A stretch of DNA of 7,021 nt from M3007 sp964481485 (lineage in GTDB: Bacteria; Bacteroidota; Bacteroidia; Chitinophagales; Saprospiraceae): assembly GCA_964481485.1 (NCBI GenBank), contig CAYZVM010000275.1, forward strand, positions 1 to 7,021, written 5' to 3'. The position numbers and the translations under genes were made by a program. This document shows positions 1 through 6,131 of this stretch, piece after piece. A model generated the notes under the pieces. That model was not told the origin of the DNA and did no database searches. It saw only the letters and a program-made list of their open reading frames with translations. How positions within the stretch are numbered: position 1 is the first letter of the stretch; the number at the start of each line of letters is the position of its first letter.

Positions 1-15
1 TTGCACAATTTTCAA

Positions 16-45
16 TTTGGCGGAGAAGCGAACGATTTAGTTTTG
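16..45 (+). promoter_or_regulatory. Bacteroidota-type promoter of the T9SS-exported protein gene
   Basis: TAGTTTTG at 38-45 is a perfect match to the Bacteroidota -7 consensus TAnnTTTG. TTTG at 16-19 serves as the -33 element, with 18 bases between the two. Transcription would start near 52, giving a leader of about 40 bases before the ATG at 91. The leader has no clear Shine-Dalgarno sequence and is A/T-rich, as is usual in this phylum. The call rests on the match alone. Confidence 0.5.
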
Positions 46-90
46 CCATCTCACAATTTTTCTACCTGAACACAAACTATAAACACGCCT

Positions 91-3000
91 ATGCTACTCA
101 ATTCAACTTACCGATTTCGGCAACTTATTCCCAATTTTTTAGCCTCGTTTGCGCTCTTCTTTTTGTGTTGCTGCGCGATCATCCCGGCCGTATTGCCCGG
201 CCAAACCTTGCGCGCGCCATCTGGCACGGGTGCCAACATAATTCAGGTTAAAACCGCTGTCAACACGGATTCTTCCTTTTGTGGCGCCACTTTTTTCAAA
301 CGACTTTTTATTGAAGGTCAATCCACTGCGGGCTATAAACTTGTGCCTGCCTCAAACGGCAATTTTTTTATCGCCGCTTCTGTGGGTCTTGTAACGGTGA
401 TAGCACTGGCCGACAAAAATATGGAGGTCATATGGGCAACATCTATGGATTTGGGCCCAGGCAGTCCTGAAGCCATTCTTGATATGCGCATGGATTCTGA
501 CGGTCTATTGATTGGTGTGGGGAATACCAGCAATTCTATCATCGAATGTTTTGCTTTTAAGGTAAATGCCAACGGGCTGCTGATTTGGCGCAGCAGGCTG
601 AACAACCCTGGCAATTCTTATTTCACCCGGATTTTGGAAAAAAACAGCGGGGGGAATTATCTGCTGTTCGGACAAACAGACCTCGTGGGCACCGGCAACG
701 ACACGGGATGCGATGCTTTGCTGATGGAACTCAATCGAAACACAGGCCAACTGCTCTGGGATAAACACTACGACCTCGGCAGTTGCGAAATAGTGAACGA
801 CGTTTTTATTGAAAACAATCAAATTTATACCTGCGGTCGCTACAACCTCGTGAATGGTGGACAATCGCGTTTTCGGCAAGCAATGACCTTGTTTGATACC
901 GACGGAAATGTGCAATGGTCGCGGCATTATCTGCGCGACAATCAAGATGCACGCTTATATTTCAACTCATTGGTGCATGAAAACGACAACCTTGTAGCTT
1001 TTGGTCACGGCGACGACGGAGGCGTCAGTCTCACAGCGACAACGCTCCAGTTGGTAAAAACCGACTTGGCAGGCGTGGCGGATTGGGCAAAAGAATATGA
1101 CATTGTCGGAGGCAACGAAGAACGCGCGCTCAAACTCCACAGCCTTCCCGACGGCTATTTGTTGTTCGGGACGGTCGCCCGCCAAACAACAGCAAGCAGA
1201 GAGATTTTTTTGCTCAAGACGGACAAGCAAGGAAACCTGCTGTGGGGAAAATCCTACGGAGCGACGGGCGAAGACCGTTTCAGCGATGCCATTTTGCTAT
1301 CCGACACCATCTATTTGATTGGCAGCAGGCAAAATGCACAGATATTCGATATTCTCATTGGCAAATTGGACTTGAACGGCAACGTGGACGGACAATGCGA
1401 TTTTGTCAAAGATTTGGATGTCACGGTTTCGGATTATTCCACCCCAATTGACTATGAGCATACGTTAACAGAGCTTGACATCGCGCACAATTACGTTACT
1501 ACCGCGCTTCCGCCACAAGCGGGGGAAAACGTGACAACAGAAGTCATTTGCCAGAAAATCTGCAATGGCAGCTGCGACAACCCCGATGCTTCCGTGTCCA
1601 TTGATTCGATTTTTTGCATGGAAGGCCAAACCGTAATCTTTCTGCGCATCCACAACACTGGCTTCGCGCAATATCCGGCCAATTCACTTTTGTCATTTTA
1701 CGATGCCGACCCCACTGCGACGGCGGCTAATTTGCTAAAGACGATGCCGATAGCCTTTGCAATTGATACGGGTACTTATCTCTCCGTTGAAATTTATGAT
1801 GGACATACCTTTTTGCCGATAAATTCCAACTTTGTGTTGTACGCCGTCGTGAACGATGACGGCAGCCTGCCCACGCCTTTCTCGTTGGATAGTTTTCCCA
1901 AAACGGGCACAGAAGAATGTGGCTATACAAACAATATAGGGAGCCGTCCATTTTCAGCGTCAGGAACGTCCGTGCTGAATTTGGGTTCCGATATTTCGCT
2001 GTGCGCAGATGAAAGTTTAGTGATTCATGCAGGTTCGGGTTTTTATCAATATCAATGGCAGGATGGGTCGAGCGATTCCACATTTTTGATAAACACACCC
2101 GGGACGTACTGGGTGGAGGTCACAGATGAATGTGGCTACAAACAAATGGATTCCATCTCGGTGACAATATTGCCGCCCAATGAACGGACGGAAACCGTCG
2201 AGTTCTGCCCCGGCGACCTCGTGCAAATCGGCGGCGAAGAATACGACCAGCCCGGAACAGTGCTCGACACGATCCCCGGCACAGGAACCGACTGCGACAC
2301 CGTCGTGACCTATACTTTGCAGTTTTATCAAAACTCGATTGTCGAAATCCAATGCCCTGCGGACATCACCGTAGCAGCTGCTGCGGGAGCAAATGCTGCG
2401 GTCGTGAATTACAACCTTCCGACGGCGAACACTGACTGTATTTGCAGTCTGGCAACGACCGAATTGCTGCAAGGTTTGGCCAGCGGCAGCGATTTTCCGG
2501 TGGGCGCCACACAAGTTTGTTACGAGGCATCGGATGCTTGCGGTGGAGCCAATACTTGCTGTTTCACCGTGACGGTGCAAGCCGCGCCGCCAGAAGAAGC
2601 CTGCGATGTGAAAATCACGCCTTGTGTGAAATTTGAAATCCTCGGCATTTTCCAAAACCCCGCCGGGCAAAAAACCTACCGGATGCGCGTGACAAATACT
2701 TGTGCCAACAATCTGATGTACGTGGCTTTCCAACTCCCCAACGGCATCACGGCGTACAGTCCGGCCACCAACACCACCTACACCGCACCGAGCGGACGGC
2801 AATACGAAGTGCGCAACCCGAACTATTCGCCCAGCTACTCCATCCGATTCAAAACCATCGGCAACGGCATGGCCAACGGCGAATCCGACATTTTTGAATA
2901 TACCCTGCCACCACAGGCCGACCCGCAGCACATCTACGCCGTCGTGCGGCTATCGCCAAAAATATTTTATGAAACACACCTGAACGTGTTCGACTGCGAG

Positions 3001-3327
3001 GTGCAGCAAACCTCAAAACCGCCGGTGCCTATTGAGGCTCGGCAGGCAGATTCGGGTGTCGCGTCTGTCGAATTGGCCCTCTTCCCCAATCCCGCGTCGG
3101 ATGTGCTTTTTGTGCAATTGCCATCGGCATGGTCGGCACAACGGGCGCAACTCCGCGTGACAGACGCTTATGGCCGGCAACTTCTCCGCCAAACGGCAAC
3201 GGCCGAAACAAACCTGTTGACGCTCGAATTGCCAATTGATTGGCCCACCGGCATCTACTACCTCGAAGCCATCAACGAGCAAGGCGAGCGGCAGACCGGG
3301 CGTTTTGTGCGGGCGGCGCAGAAGTGA
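91..3327 (+). CDS. Large modular secreted protein with beta-propeller-like repeats, HYR domain and T9SS type A sorting domain
   Basis: The 1078-residue product begins with a signal peptide: a hydrophobic stretch at about 16-35, cleavage probably near the LPGQ at 36. Residues 70-436 form a propeller-like array. Six units carry a hydrophobic-Trp motif, with Trp at 115, 166, 223, 276, 332 and 385, so the period is 51-57 residues, often preceded by D/N-x-G. A CARDB-like beta-domain follows (about 500-620), then an Ig/PKD-like domain (629-694), a Cys-containing module (697-747), a HYR domain (750-830, CPADI motif and several Cys), another beta-rich region (835-980), and the C-terminal sorting domain (about 990-1078, LFPNP at 997-1001, GIYYLEA near the end). 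T9SS tails direct export across the outer membrane and are usually cleaved or exchanged for an anchor. An adhesive or matrix role is inferred; no catalytic motif is seen. The ATG at 91 is chosen because the signal peptide follows directly. The gene stands alone between its own promoter and terminator. Confidence 0.92.
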   Translation: MLLNSTYRFRQLIPNFLASFALFFLCCCAIIPAVLPGQTLRAPSGTGANIIQVKTAVNTDSSFCGATFFKRLFIEGQSTAGYKLVPASNGNFFIAASVGLVTVIALADKNMEVIWATSMDLGPGSPEAILDMRMDSDGLLIGVGNTSNSIIECFAFKVNANGLLIWRSRLNNPGNSYFTRILEKNSGGNYLLFGQTDLVGTGNDTGCDALLMELNRNTGQLLWDKHYDLGSCEIVNDVFIENNQIYTCGRYNLVNGGQSRFRQAMTLFDTDGNVQWSRHYLRDNQDARLYFNSLVHENDNLVAFGHGDDGGVSLTATTLQLVKTDLAGVADWAKEYDIVGGNEERALKLHSLPDGYLLFGTVARQTTASREIFLLKTDKQGNLLWGKSYGATGEDRFSDAILLSDTIYLIGSRQNAQIFDILIGKLDLNGNVDGQCDFVKDLDVTVSDYSTPIDYEHTLTELDIAHNYVTTALPPQAGENVTTEVICQKICNGSCDNPDASVSIDSIFCMEGQTVIFLRIHNTGFAQYPANSLLSFYDADPTATAANLLKTMPIAFAIDTGTYLSVEIYDGHTFLPINSNFVLYAVVNDDGSLPTPFSLDSFPKTGTEECGYTNNIGSRPFSASGTSVLNLGSDISLCADESLVIHAGSGFYQYQWQDGSSDSTFLINTPGTYWVEVTDECGYKQMDSISVTILPPNERTETVEFCPGDLVQIGGEEYDQPGTVLDTIPGTGTDCDTVVTYTLQFYQNSIVEIQCPADITVAAAAGANAAVVNYNLPTANTDCICSLATTELLQGLASGSDFPVGATQVCYEASDACGGANTCCFTVTVQAAPPEEACDVKITPCVKFEILGIFQNPAGQKTYRMRVTNTCANNLMYVAFQLPNGITAYSPATNTTYTAPSGRQYEVRNPNYSPSYSIRFKTIGNGMANGESDIFEYTLPPQADPQHIYAVVRLSPKIFYETHLNVFDCEVQQTSKPPVPIEARQADSGVASVELALFPNPASDVLFVQLPSAWSAQRAQLRVTDAYGRQLLRQTATAETNLLTLELPIDWPTGIYYLEAINEQGERQTGRFVRAAQK

Positions 3328-3353
3328 GTTTTTGATTTTTTGAAAAAAATGGA

Positions 3354-3388
3354 GCGGCCTCGGTGTGTTACATCGGGGCCGCTTTTTT
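3354..3388 (+). terminator. Intrinsic terminator after the T9SS protein gene
   Basis: GCGGCCTCGGTG (3354-3365) pairs along its whole length with CATCGGGGCCGC (3371-3382): 12 pairs, two of them G-T wobbles, closing a 5-base loop TGTTA. Six T follow at once (3383-3388). A run of A at 3343-3349 precedes the stem, so it could also stop transcription from the other direction. It lies 26 bases after the stop codon and separates the first gene from the TIR operon. Confidence 0.9.
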
Positions 3389-3395
3389 GTGTAAT

Positions 3396-3412
3396 GCCAA
3401 CTTTTAGTTGGC
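3396..3412. repeat. Short perfect palindrome upstream of the TIR promoter
   Basis: GCCAAC (3396-3401) and GTTGGC (3407-3412) form a perfect 6-bp stem around TTTTA. The half-site CCAAC recurs at 3423-3427. It lies between the terminator and the -7 box of the TIR operon, about 29 bases upstream of that box. It could be an operator or a small dispersed palindrome; there is no T-tract to support a terminator. Confidence 0.35.
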
Positions 3413-3440
3413 GAAACGGCCACCAACCGGAGGTAGGTGT

Positions 3441-3448
3441 TACATTTG
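3441..3448 (+). promoter_or_regulatory. -7 promoter element of the TIR-SUMF1 operon
   Basis: TACATTTG matches TAnnTTTG perfectly. No TTTG is found at the -33 distance. A start of transcription near 3455 gives a leader of roughly 15 bases before the ATG at 3470. This spacing resembles that of the toxin-antitoxin promoter (TACCTTTG, 16 bases before its ATG). It also argues against the earlier in-frame GTG at 3437, which would lie upstream of the transcript. Confidence 0.5.
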
Positions 3449-3469
3449 CCCCAGCCATTCAACAATCGA

Positions 3470-4447
3470 ATGCCGCAGCCGTACAAACTCTTCACCATCT
3501 ACGCCCGCGAAGACGCGCAGTACCTCGAAGAACTGCGCGGCCAACTCCGCCCGCTCGAACACGCAGGCCGTATCAAAGTCTGGAGCGACCGCGAAATCAA
3601 TCCCGGCGTAGATTGGGAGCGGGAAATCGTACAAAACCTCGACACCGCCGACATCATCCTCATTCTCGTCAGCGCTGCTTATTACAACTCTGCCTACATC
3701 CACAAAAAGGAAATCACCCACGCCATGACCCGCCACGAGCGCGGCGAAGCAAAAGTGCTGCCCGTCATCGTGCGCCCCTGCTCCTTCCTCGACGACCCGG
3801 TCATCAGCCGCTTGCAGGTGCTGCCCACCGATGGCAAACCCGTGAACAGCCACCATTGGCGGGAGCGCGACGATGCTTGGCTGGATGTGGTGGCGGGGGT
3901 GAAAAGAGTATTAAACGAGTTGGAAAAAAGGGAAAATAGCCAAGCAAGAAATAAGGCTTTAGATGTTGCAAGAGAATGGGGATTTGAAGTTAGGCAAATA
4001 CAACAGATTGAGAAGCAGGAACAAGACATTAATGGTAGTCTCGAAAAGAAAAATATCGAGACTTTAACCTTGCGTCGTTATGGTTTCATCAGTGCCGGAG
4101 TGTTGATCTCGCTATTATTGATGTGGGCAATATTGAAAAATTATGGCAGCGGTCGTGAATCCCAACTCCAGTATGCCGAAGAAGCCGCCTTTAATGCTAC
4201 AGATTCTATTAACACCATTGCTGCATGGCGTGACTTTCTTCAAAAATACTCGAATGGTAGCCGTAGATTGGATGCACAACGTTACCTTGACAGCCTCCAA
4301 GAATCCTATACTCGAGATATTTCAGATGCTCGTATCTTTTTGAAAGAAAAAGATACGAGCTCTGCTCGCTCATTGCTACAAAATGCAATCAGGATGAATC
4401 CCGATGATACAGAGGCCACTCAATTGTTAAACTCAATTCCAAAGTAA
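3470..4447 (+). CDS. Membrane-anchored TIR-domain protein with TPR-like C-terminal region
   Basis: The 325-residue product (from the ATG at 3470) starts with a TIR domain of the TIR_2 type at about 5-150: YKLFTIYAREDAQYLEEL, then KVWSDREINPG (36-46, the DxxI-xPG box), a hydrophobic strand DIILILVSAAY (61-71), and SAYIHKKEI (74-82). Glu81 sits where TIR NADases carry the catalytic Glu, in the helix after the S-x-x-Y/F-x-x-S segment. Active bacterial TIR domains cleave NAD+ or make signalling nucleotides; activity here is inferred. Residues 147-203 are charged and helical (coiled-coil-like). Residues 205-222 form one membrane segment. Residues 232-325 are helical and TPR-like, with the pattern AAWRDFLQKYSNGSRRLDAQRYL. 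The TIR domain is probably cytoplasmic and the C terminus extracytoplasmic. A GTG at 3437 would add 11 residues but overlaps the -7 box. The gene is followed after 4 bases by the SUMF1 gene. G+C falls sharply at about 3900, exactly after the TIR domain. Confidence 0.88.
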   Translation: MPQPYKLFTIYAREDAQYLEELRGQLRPLEHAGRIKVWSDREINPGVDWEREIVQNLDTADIILILVSAAYYNSAYIHKKEITHAMTRHERGEAKVLPVIVRPCSFLDDPVISRLQVLPTDGKPVNSHHWRERDDAWLDVVAGVKRVLNELEKRENSQARNKALDVAREWGFEVRQIQQIEKQEQDINGSLEKKNIETLTLRRYGFISAGVLISLLLMWAILKNYGSGRESQLQYAEEAAFNATDSINTIAAWRDFLQKYSNGSRRLDAQRYLDSLQESYTRDISDARIFLKEKDTSSARSLLQNAIRMNPDDTEATQLLNSIPK

Positions 4448-4451
4448 AGCA

Positions 4452-5408
4452 ATGCCTCTCCTGTTTCGCACCTTTTTAATGTTGCAGTTACTTGCTACTA
4501 CTTTATCGGCAACTGCCCAGTCTGACTGCCGTTGCTGCAAAATGCGCAGCGAAGGCGAAGCCCTTTTCAATAAAGGTCGTTACGCTGAGGCCAAAGCTAA
4601 GTGGAAAGCAGCTAAAAGTCTTTCTGATGCAAAGGAAAAATGTAAAGATTTGGATGAACTTATCGCCAAGCCAATACCAAAACCTAAGTCGAAACCAAAG
4701 TCCAAGCCAAAACCGAAACCTACGTCAAAACCGAAACCTACGTCAAAACCAAAAAAGCCGTTTACATTTAATTACCCTATGGTACAAGTAGAAGGCGGAA
4801 CCTTCCCGATGGGGAGCCCACCAAGCGAAGAAGGTAGATCGGATGATGAGTGTCAACACGCCATCACAGTTGGCACTTACTTTATTGGTAAATTCGAGGT
4901 GACACAAGCACAATGGAAAGCCGTGATGGGCGAAAACCCATCTCATTTTCAAGGCTGCGATAATTGCCCTGTAGAGCAGGTTTCTTGGAACGATATACAA
5001 TCTTTTATTGAAAAACTAAATAGGCTAACAAACAAAAAATACCGCCTTCCTACCGAAGCAGAGTGGGAATACGCTGCGAGAGGTGGAAATAAAAGCAAAG
5101 GTTACATTTATGCAGGTAGCAACGAGATCAGCAGAGTAACATGGTATAACACCAATAAAACGCATCCAGTTGGCGGTAAATTACCGAATGAACTCGGGCT
5201 AAACGATATGAGCGGTAATGTATTTGAGTGGTGCCAAACTATTTATAAAGCCTATCCAGGGTGTACAGCAATTAGTGCTGGCCAGGTATTGCGTGGCGGT
5301 AGTTGGGGTGTTCCTTTGCAGTTTTGTCGTGTAGCTAGACGTGGCTCTGACGGACCGAGTCGCCGTGTAAATGCTTATGGCTTCCGCCTTGCCTCCAATT
5401 TTCTATAG
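4452..5408 (+). CDS. Exported SUMF1/FGE-fold (C-type-lectin-like) protein on a Lys-Pro stalk
   Basis: The 318-residue product has a signal peptide (hydrophobic 3-20, cleavage near AQ at 22-23; no lipobox before Cys26), and a short Cys-containing TPR-like helical part (26-72, EGEALFNKGRYAEAKAKW). A Lys/Pro/Ser stalk (73-102) contains PKPTSK twice. A formylglycine-generating-enzyme/sulfatase-modifying-factor domain fills 109-315: GGTFPMGS, KFEVTQAQWKAVMG, CPVEQVSW, YRLPTEAEWEYAARGG, LNDMSGNVFEW (250-260), VLRGGSW (279-285), GFRLA (310-314). The Cys pair that binds copper in true FGE (CxxxxC soon after GGSW) is absent; only Cys292 remains, in FCRVARR. Formylglycine formation is therefore unlikely and a binding role is favoured. 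The last 40 residues resemble variable regions of FGE-type DGR targets. It is translated 4 bases after the TIR gene, so the two are almost certainly co-expressed. It could instead be an ordinary structural SUMF1 protein. Confidence 0.9.
   Translation: MPLLFRTFLMLQLLATTLSATAQSDCRCCKMRSEGEALFNKGRYAEAKAKWKAAKSLSDAKEKCKDLDELIAKPIPKPKSKPKSKPKPKPTSKPKPTSKPKKPFTFNYPMVQVEGGTFPMGSPPSEEGRSDDECQHAITVGTYFIGKFEVTQAQWKAVMGENPSHFQGCDNCPVEQVSWNDIQSFIEKLNRLTNKKYRLPTEAEWEYAARGGNKSKGYIYAGSNEISRVTWYNTNKTHPVGGKLPNELGLNDMSGNVFEWCQTIYKAYPGCTAISAGQVLRGGSWGVPLQFCRVARRGSDGPSRRVNAYGFRLASNFL
4713..4748 (+). repeat. Perfect 18-bp tandem duplication in the stalk of the SUMF1 protein
   Basis: CCGAAACCTACGTCAAAA occurs twice without mismatch (4713-4730 and 4731-4748) and encodes PKPTSK-PKPTSK at residues 88-99. 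The surrounding codons for KPKSKPKSKPK are less exact versions of the same unit. Exact copies point to recent slippage; the change is in frame and only lengthens the stalk. Confidence 0.9.
5280..5400 (+). other. Candidate variable region (DGR-like) at the 3' end of the SUMF1 gene
   Basis: This covers residues about 277-316 of the SUMF1 protein. A fixed frame RGGSW...CRVA.R...PS.R....GFRLA is interrupted by residues at 286-291, 296, 298-301, 304-309 that occupy positions usually encoded by Asn codons (AAC/AAT) in DGR templates. The observed codons at these places (for example GGT, GTT, TTT, GGC, TCT, GAC, CGC, GCT, TAT) all end in T or C, as NNT/NNC would after adenine mutagenesis; a few (TTG, CAG, GGA, GTA) would need AAG or AAA templates. 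Position at the extreme 3' end of a C-type-lectin-fold gene fits. No template repeat or reverse transcriptase is in the window, so this is inference. Confidence 0.3.
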
Positions 5409-5472
5409 TGAAAGCATCAAGCAAATCAAATCTGTTGTTCTCCCCTCACTTGGCCGTTCATGCTCGCTTGTG

Positions 5473-5574
5473 TCTTTTCCGCCTCGCTTGGTCTTCCCCG
5501 CCGTCCCGAGTCTTCGGGATGGCTTCCCGCCTTGCTTGGTCTTCCCCGCCGTCCCGAGGTTTCGGAATGCCTTT
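5473..5574. repeat. 48-bp imperfect tandem repeat with 27-bp left match to a third copy
   Basis: Unit 1 is 5479-5526 and unit 2 is 5527-5574; they agree at 42 of 48 positions by hand alignment. Each unit has the words GCTTGGTCTTCCCCGCC and GTCCCGAG. In unit 1 GTCCCGA (5504-5510) pairs with TCGGGAT (5515-5521) around a 4-base loop; unit 2 has the same hairpin with one mismatch. The 27 bases at 5473-5499 recur exactly at 5740-5766. There are no spacers between units, so this is not a CRISPR array. Confidence 0.85.
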
Positions 5575-5739
5575 TGACCAAGTGCCTGCAACAATGCACC
5601 ACCCGCCAAGCGGAGCACGAAAAGACGCAGTGCAGCAGTCTTGGCGCATCAATCCCAGCCCGGCGCCCCAACGATTTTCAATTGACTTTTGCATTTTCCT
5701 ACCGATTTGAGAGAAAAATTGCCCAGCCTGCCCATTGAT

Positions 5740-5766
5740 TCTTTTCCGCCTCGCTTGGTCTTCCCC
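5740..5766. repeat. Third, partial copy of the intergenic repeat
   Basis: These 27 bases are identical to 5473-5499, the start of the tandem repeat, and then diverge. An exact partial copy 267 bases away indicates a dispersed repeat family or a duplicated segment bracketing 5500-5739. Confidence 0.85.
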
Positions 5767-5771
5767 TCGCC

Positions 5772-5796
5772 GCGCTTGCGTCTTTTGACCAAGCGC
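5772..5796. repeat. Hairpin-forming inverted repeat just after the third repeat copy
   Basis: GCGCTTG (5772-5778) is complementary to CAAGCGC (5790-5796). After one bulged C, GTC (5780-5782) pairs with GAC (5787-5789) around TTTT, giving a 10-bp stem. The right arm GACCAAGCGC is the inverted complement of the GCTTGGTC word inside the direct repeats. No T-tract follows, so it is not a standard terminator. Confidence 0.6.
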
Positions 5797-5825
5797 ACAC
5801 AGCGCGAGATGTTTCCCCGCCGCGT

Positions 5826-5857
5826 TTTCAATGAAACCGGATTTTCGTTTACCTTTG
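5826..5857 (+). promoter_or_regulatory. Promoter of the toxin-antitoxin operon
   Basis: TACCTTTG at 5850-5857 is a perfect -7 box (TAnnTTTG). TTTC at 5826-5829 is a one-mismatch -33 element, 20 bases away. The ATG of the antitoxin lies 16 bases after the -7 box, so the leader is about 10 bases or less. Type II antitoxins usually bind and repress their own promoter; no clear operator palindrome is visible between the box and the ATG. Confidence 0.55.
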
Positions 5858-5873
5858 TAAAAAAAAATCAGCC

Positions 5874-6122
5874 ATGACAGAATTGGTTTTGCAAATTCGG
5901 AAAGAAAGCGACTTGCAAGAACTGTTGCCCTTGCTCAATCGTTTGAAAATCAAATACGTTAGCCGGAAAAAAACGCGCAAGCCATCTGCAAAAGAAATGG
6001 AAGAGGCTGTCCGAATCATCCGTGCCGGTGCCGACTTCTCCTACCTCGGCGATCCGGTGGAGTGGCAGCGCGAACAGCGCAAAGACCGAGATTTGCCTTT
6101 TTATCATTCCTCCGAACATTGA
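5874..6122 (+). CDS. Antitoxin of a PIN-domain toxin-antitoxin pair
   Basis: The 82-residue product has an N-terminal segment of beta-helix-beta character (ELVLQI, then ESDLQELLPLLNRLKIKYVS), as in many antitoxins that begin with a short strand and helix. A basic hinge RKKTRK (31-36) follows, then a helix EMEEAVRIIRAG (41-52). The tail has the pattern GDPVEWQREQRKDRDLPF (59-76). The WQRE-R-x-DR-x-LP tail is frequent in Bacteroidota small proteins encoded just before PIN toxins and is probably the toxin-binding part. The hydrophobic and basic layout would suit binding both the toxin and its own promoter. The toxin gene starts 9 bases downstream. I do not assign a named antitoxin family; the role rests on the context and tail pattern. 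Confidence 0.75.
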   Translation: MTELVLQIRKESDLQELLPLLNRLKIKYVSRKKTRKPSAKEMEEAVRIIRAGADFSYLGDPVEWQREQRKDRDLPFYHSSEH

Positions 6123-6131
6123 ATTTGAGGC

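Larger units (their letters stand above)
5409..5873. other. Gene-free intergenic stretch rich in direct and inverted repeats
   Basis: These 465 bases between the SUMF1 gene and the antitoxin gene contain no credible coding region on either strand. Reading frames that do stay open are made of the repeats and encode low-complexity Gly/Lys/Arg or Pro/Ser/Arg peptides without homology that I recognise. The content is a 48-bp tandem repeat, a partial third copy 267 bases further on, inverted words such as GACCAAGC/GCTTGGTC and GCGTCTTTT/AAAAGACGC, and the antitoxin promoter at the right edge. No terminator with a T-tract is visible after the SUMF1 gene. Confidence 0.7.

Noticed and set aside
2017..2931. 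304-codon open frame on the - strand inside the T9SS protein gene
   Set aside because: It is antisense to a clearly coding, domain-rich region, its product is His/Val/Gly/Arg-rich without recognisable domains, and it has no promoter box.
3437..3469. GTG start for the TIR gene 11 codons upstream
   Set aside because: These codons contain the -7 promoter element and add nothing to the TIR fold.
3340..3939. 199-codon + strand frame overlapping the TIR gene
   Set aside because: It starts inside the terminator and yields an Arg/Pro-rich product typical of a shifted frame of a high-G+C gene; the TIR frame explains the region.
5504..5521. Hairpin GTCCCGA/TCGGGAT as terminator of the SUMF1 gene
   Set aside because: The stem is short, lies almost 100 bases after the stop codon, and is not followed by a T-tract.
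5479..5574. CRISPR array
   Set aside because: The two 48-bp units abut with no spacer, the third copy is partial and distant, and no cas gene is present.
5409..5873. DGR template repeat downstream of the SUMF1 gene
   Set aside because: No stretch resembles the gene's 3' end (no GGSW-to-GFRLA coding copy rich in AAC); the repeats here are unrelated to it.
6003..6011. GAGGCTGTC, matching the outer 9 bases of the IS-like end at 7020-7006
   Set aside because: It lies inside the intact antitoxin gene, coding for part of EEAVRI, and the match ends after 9 bases; most likely chance.
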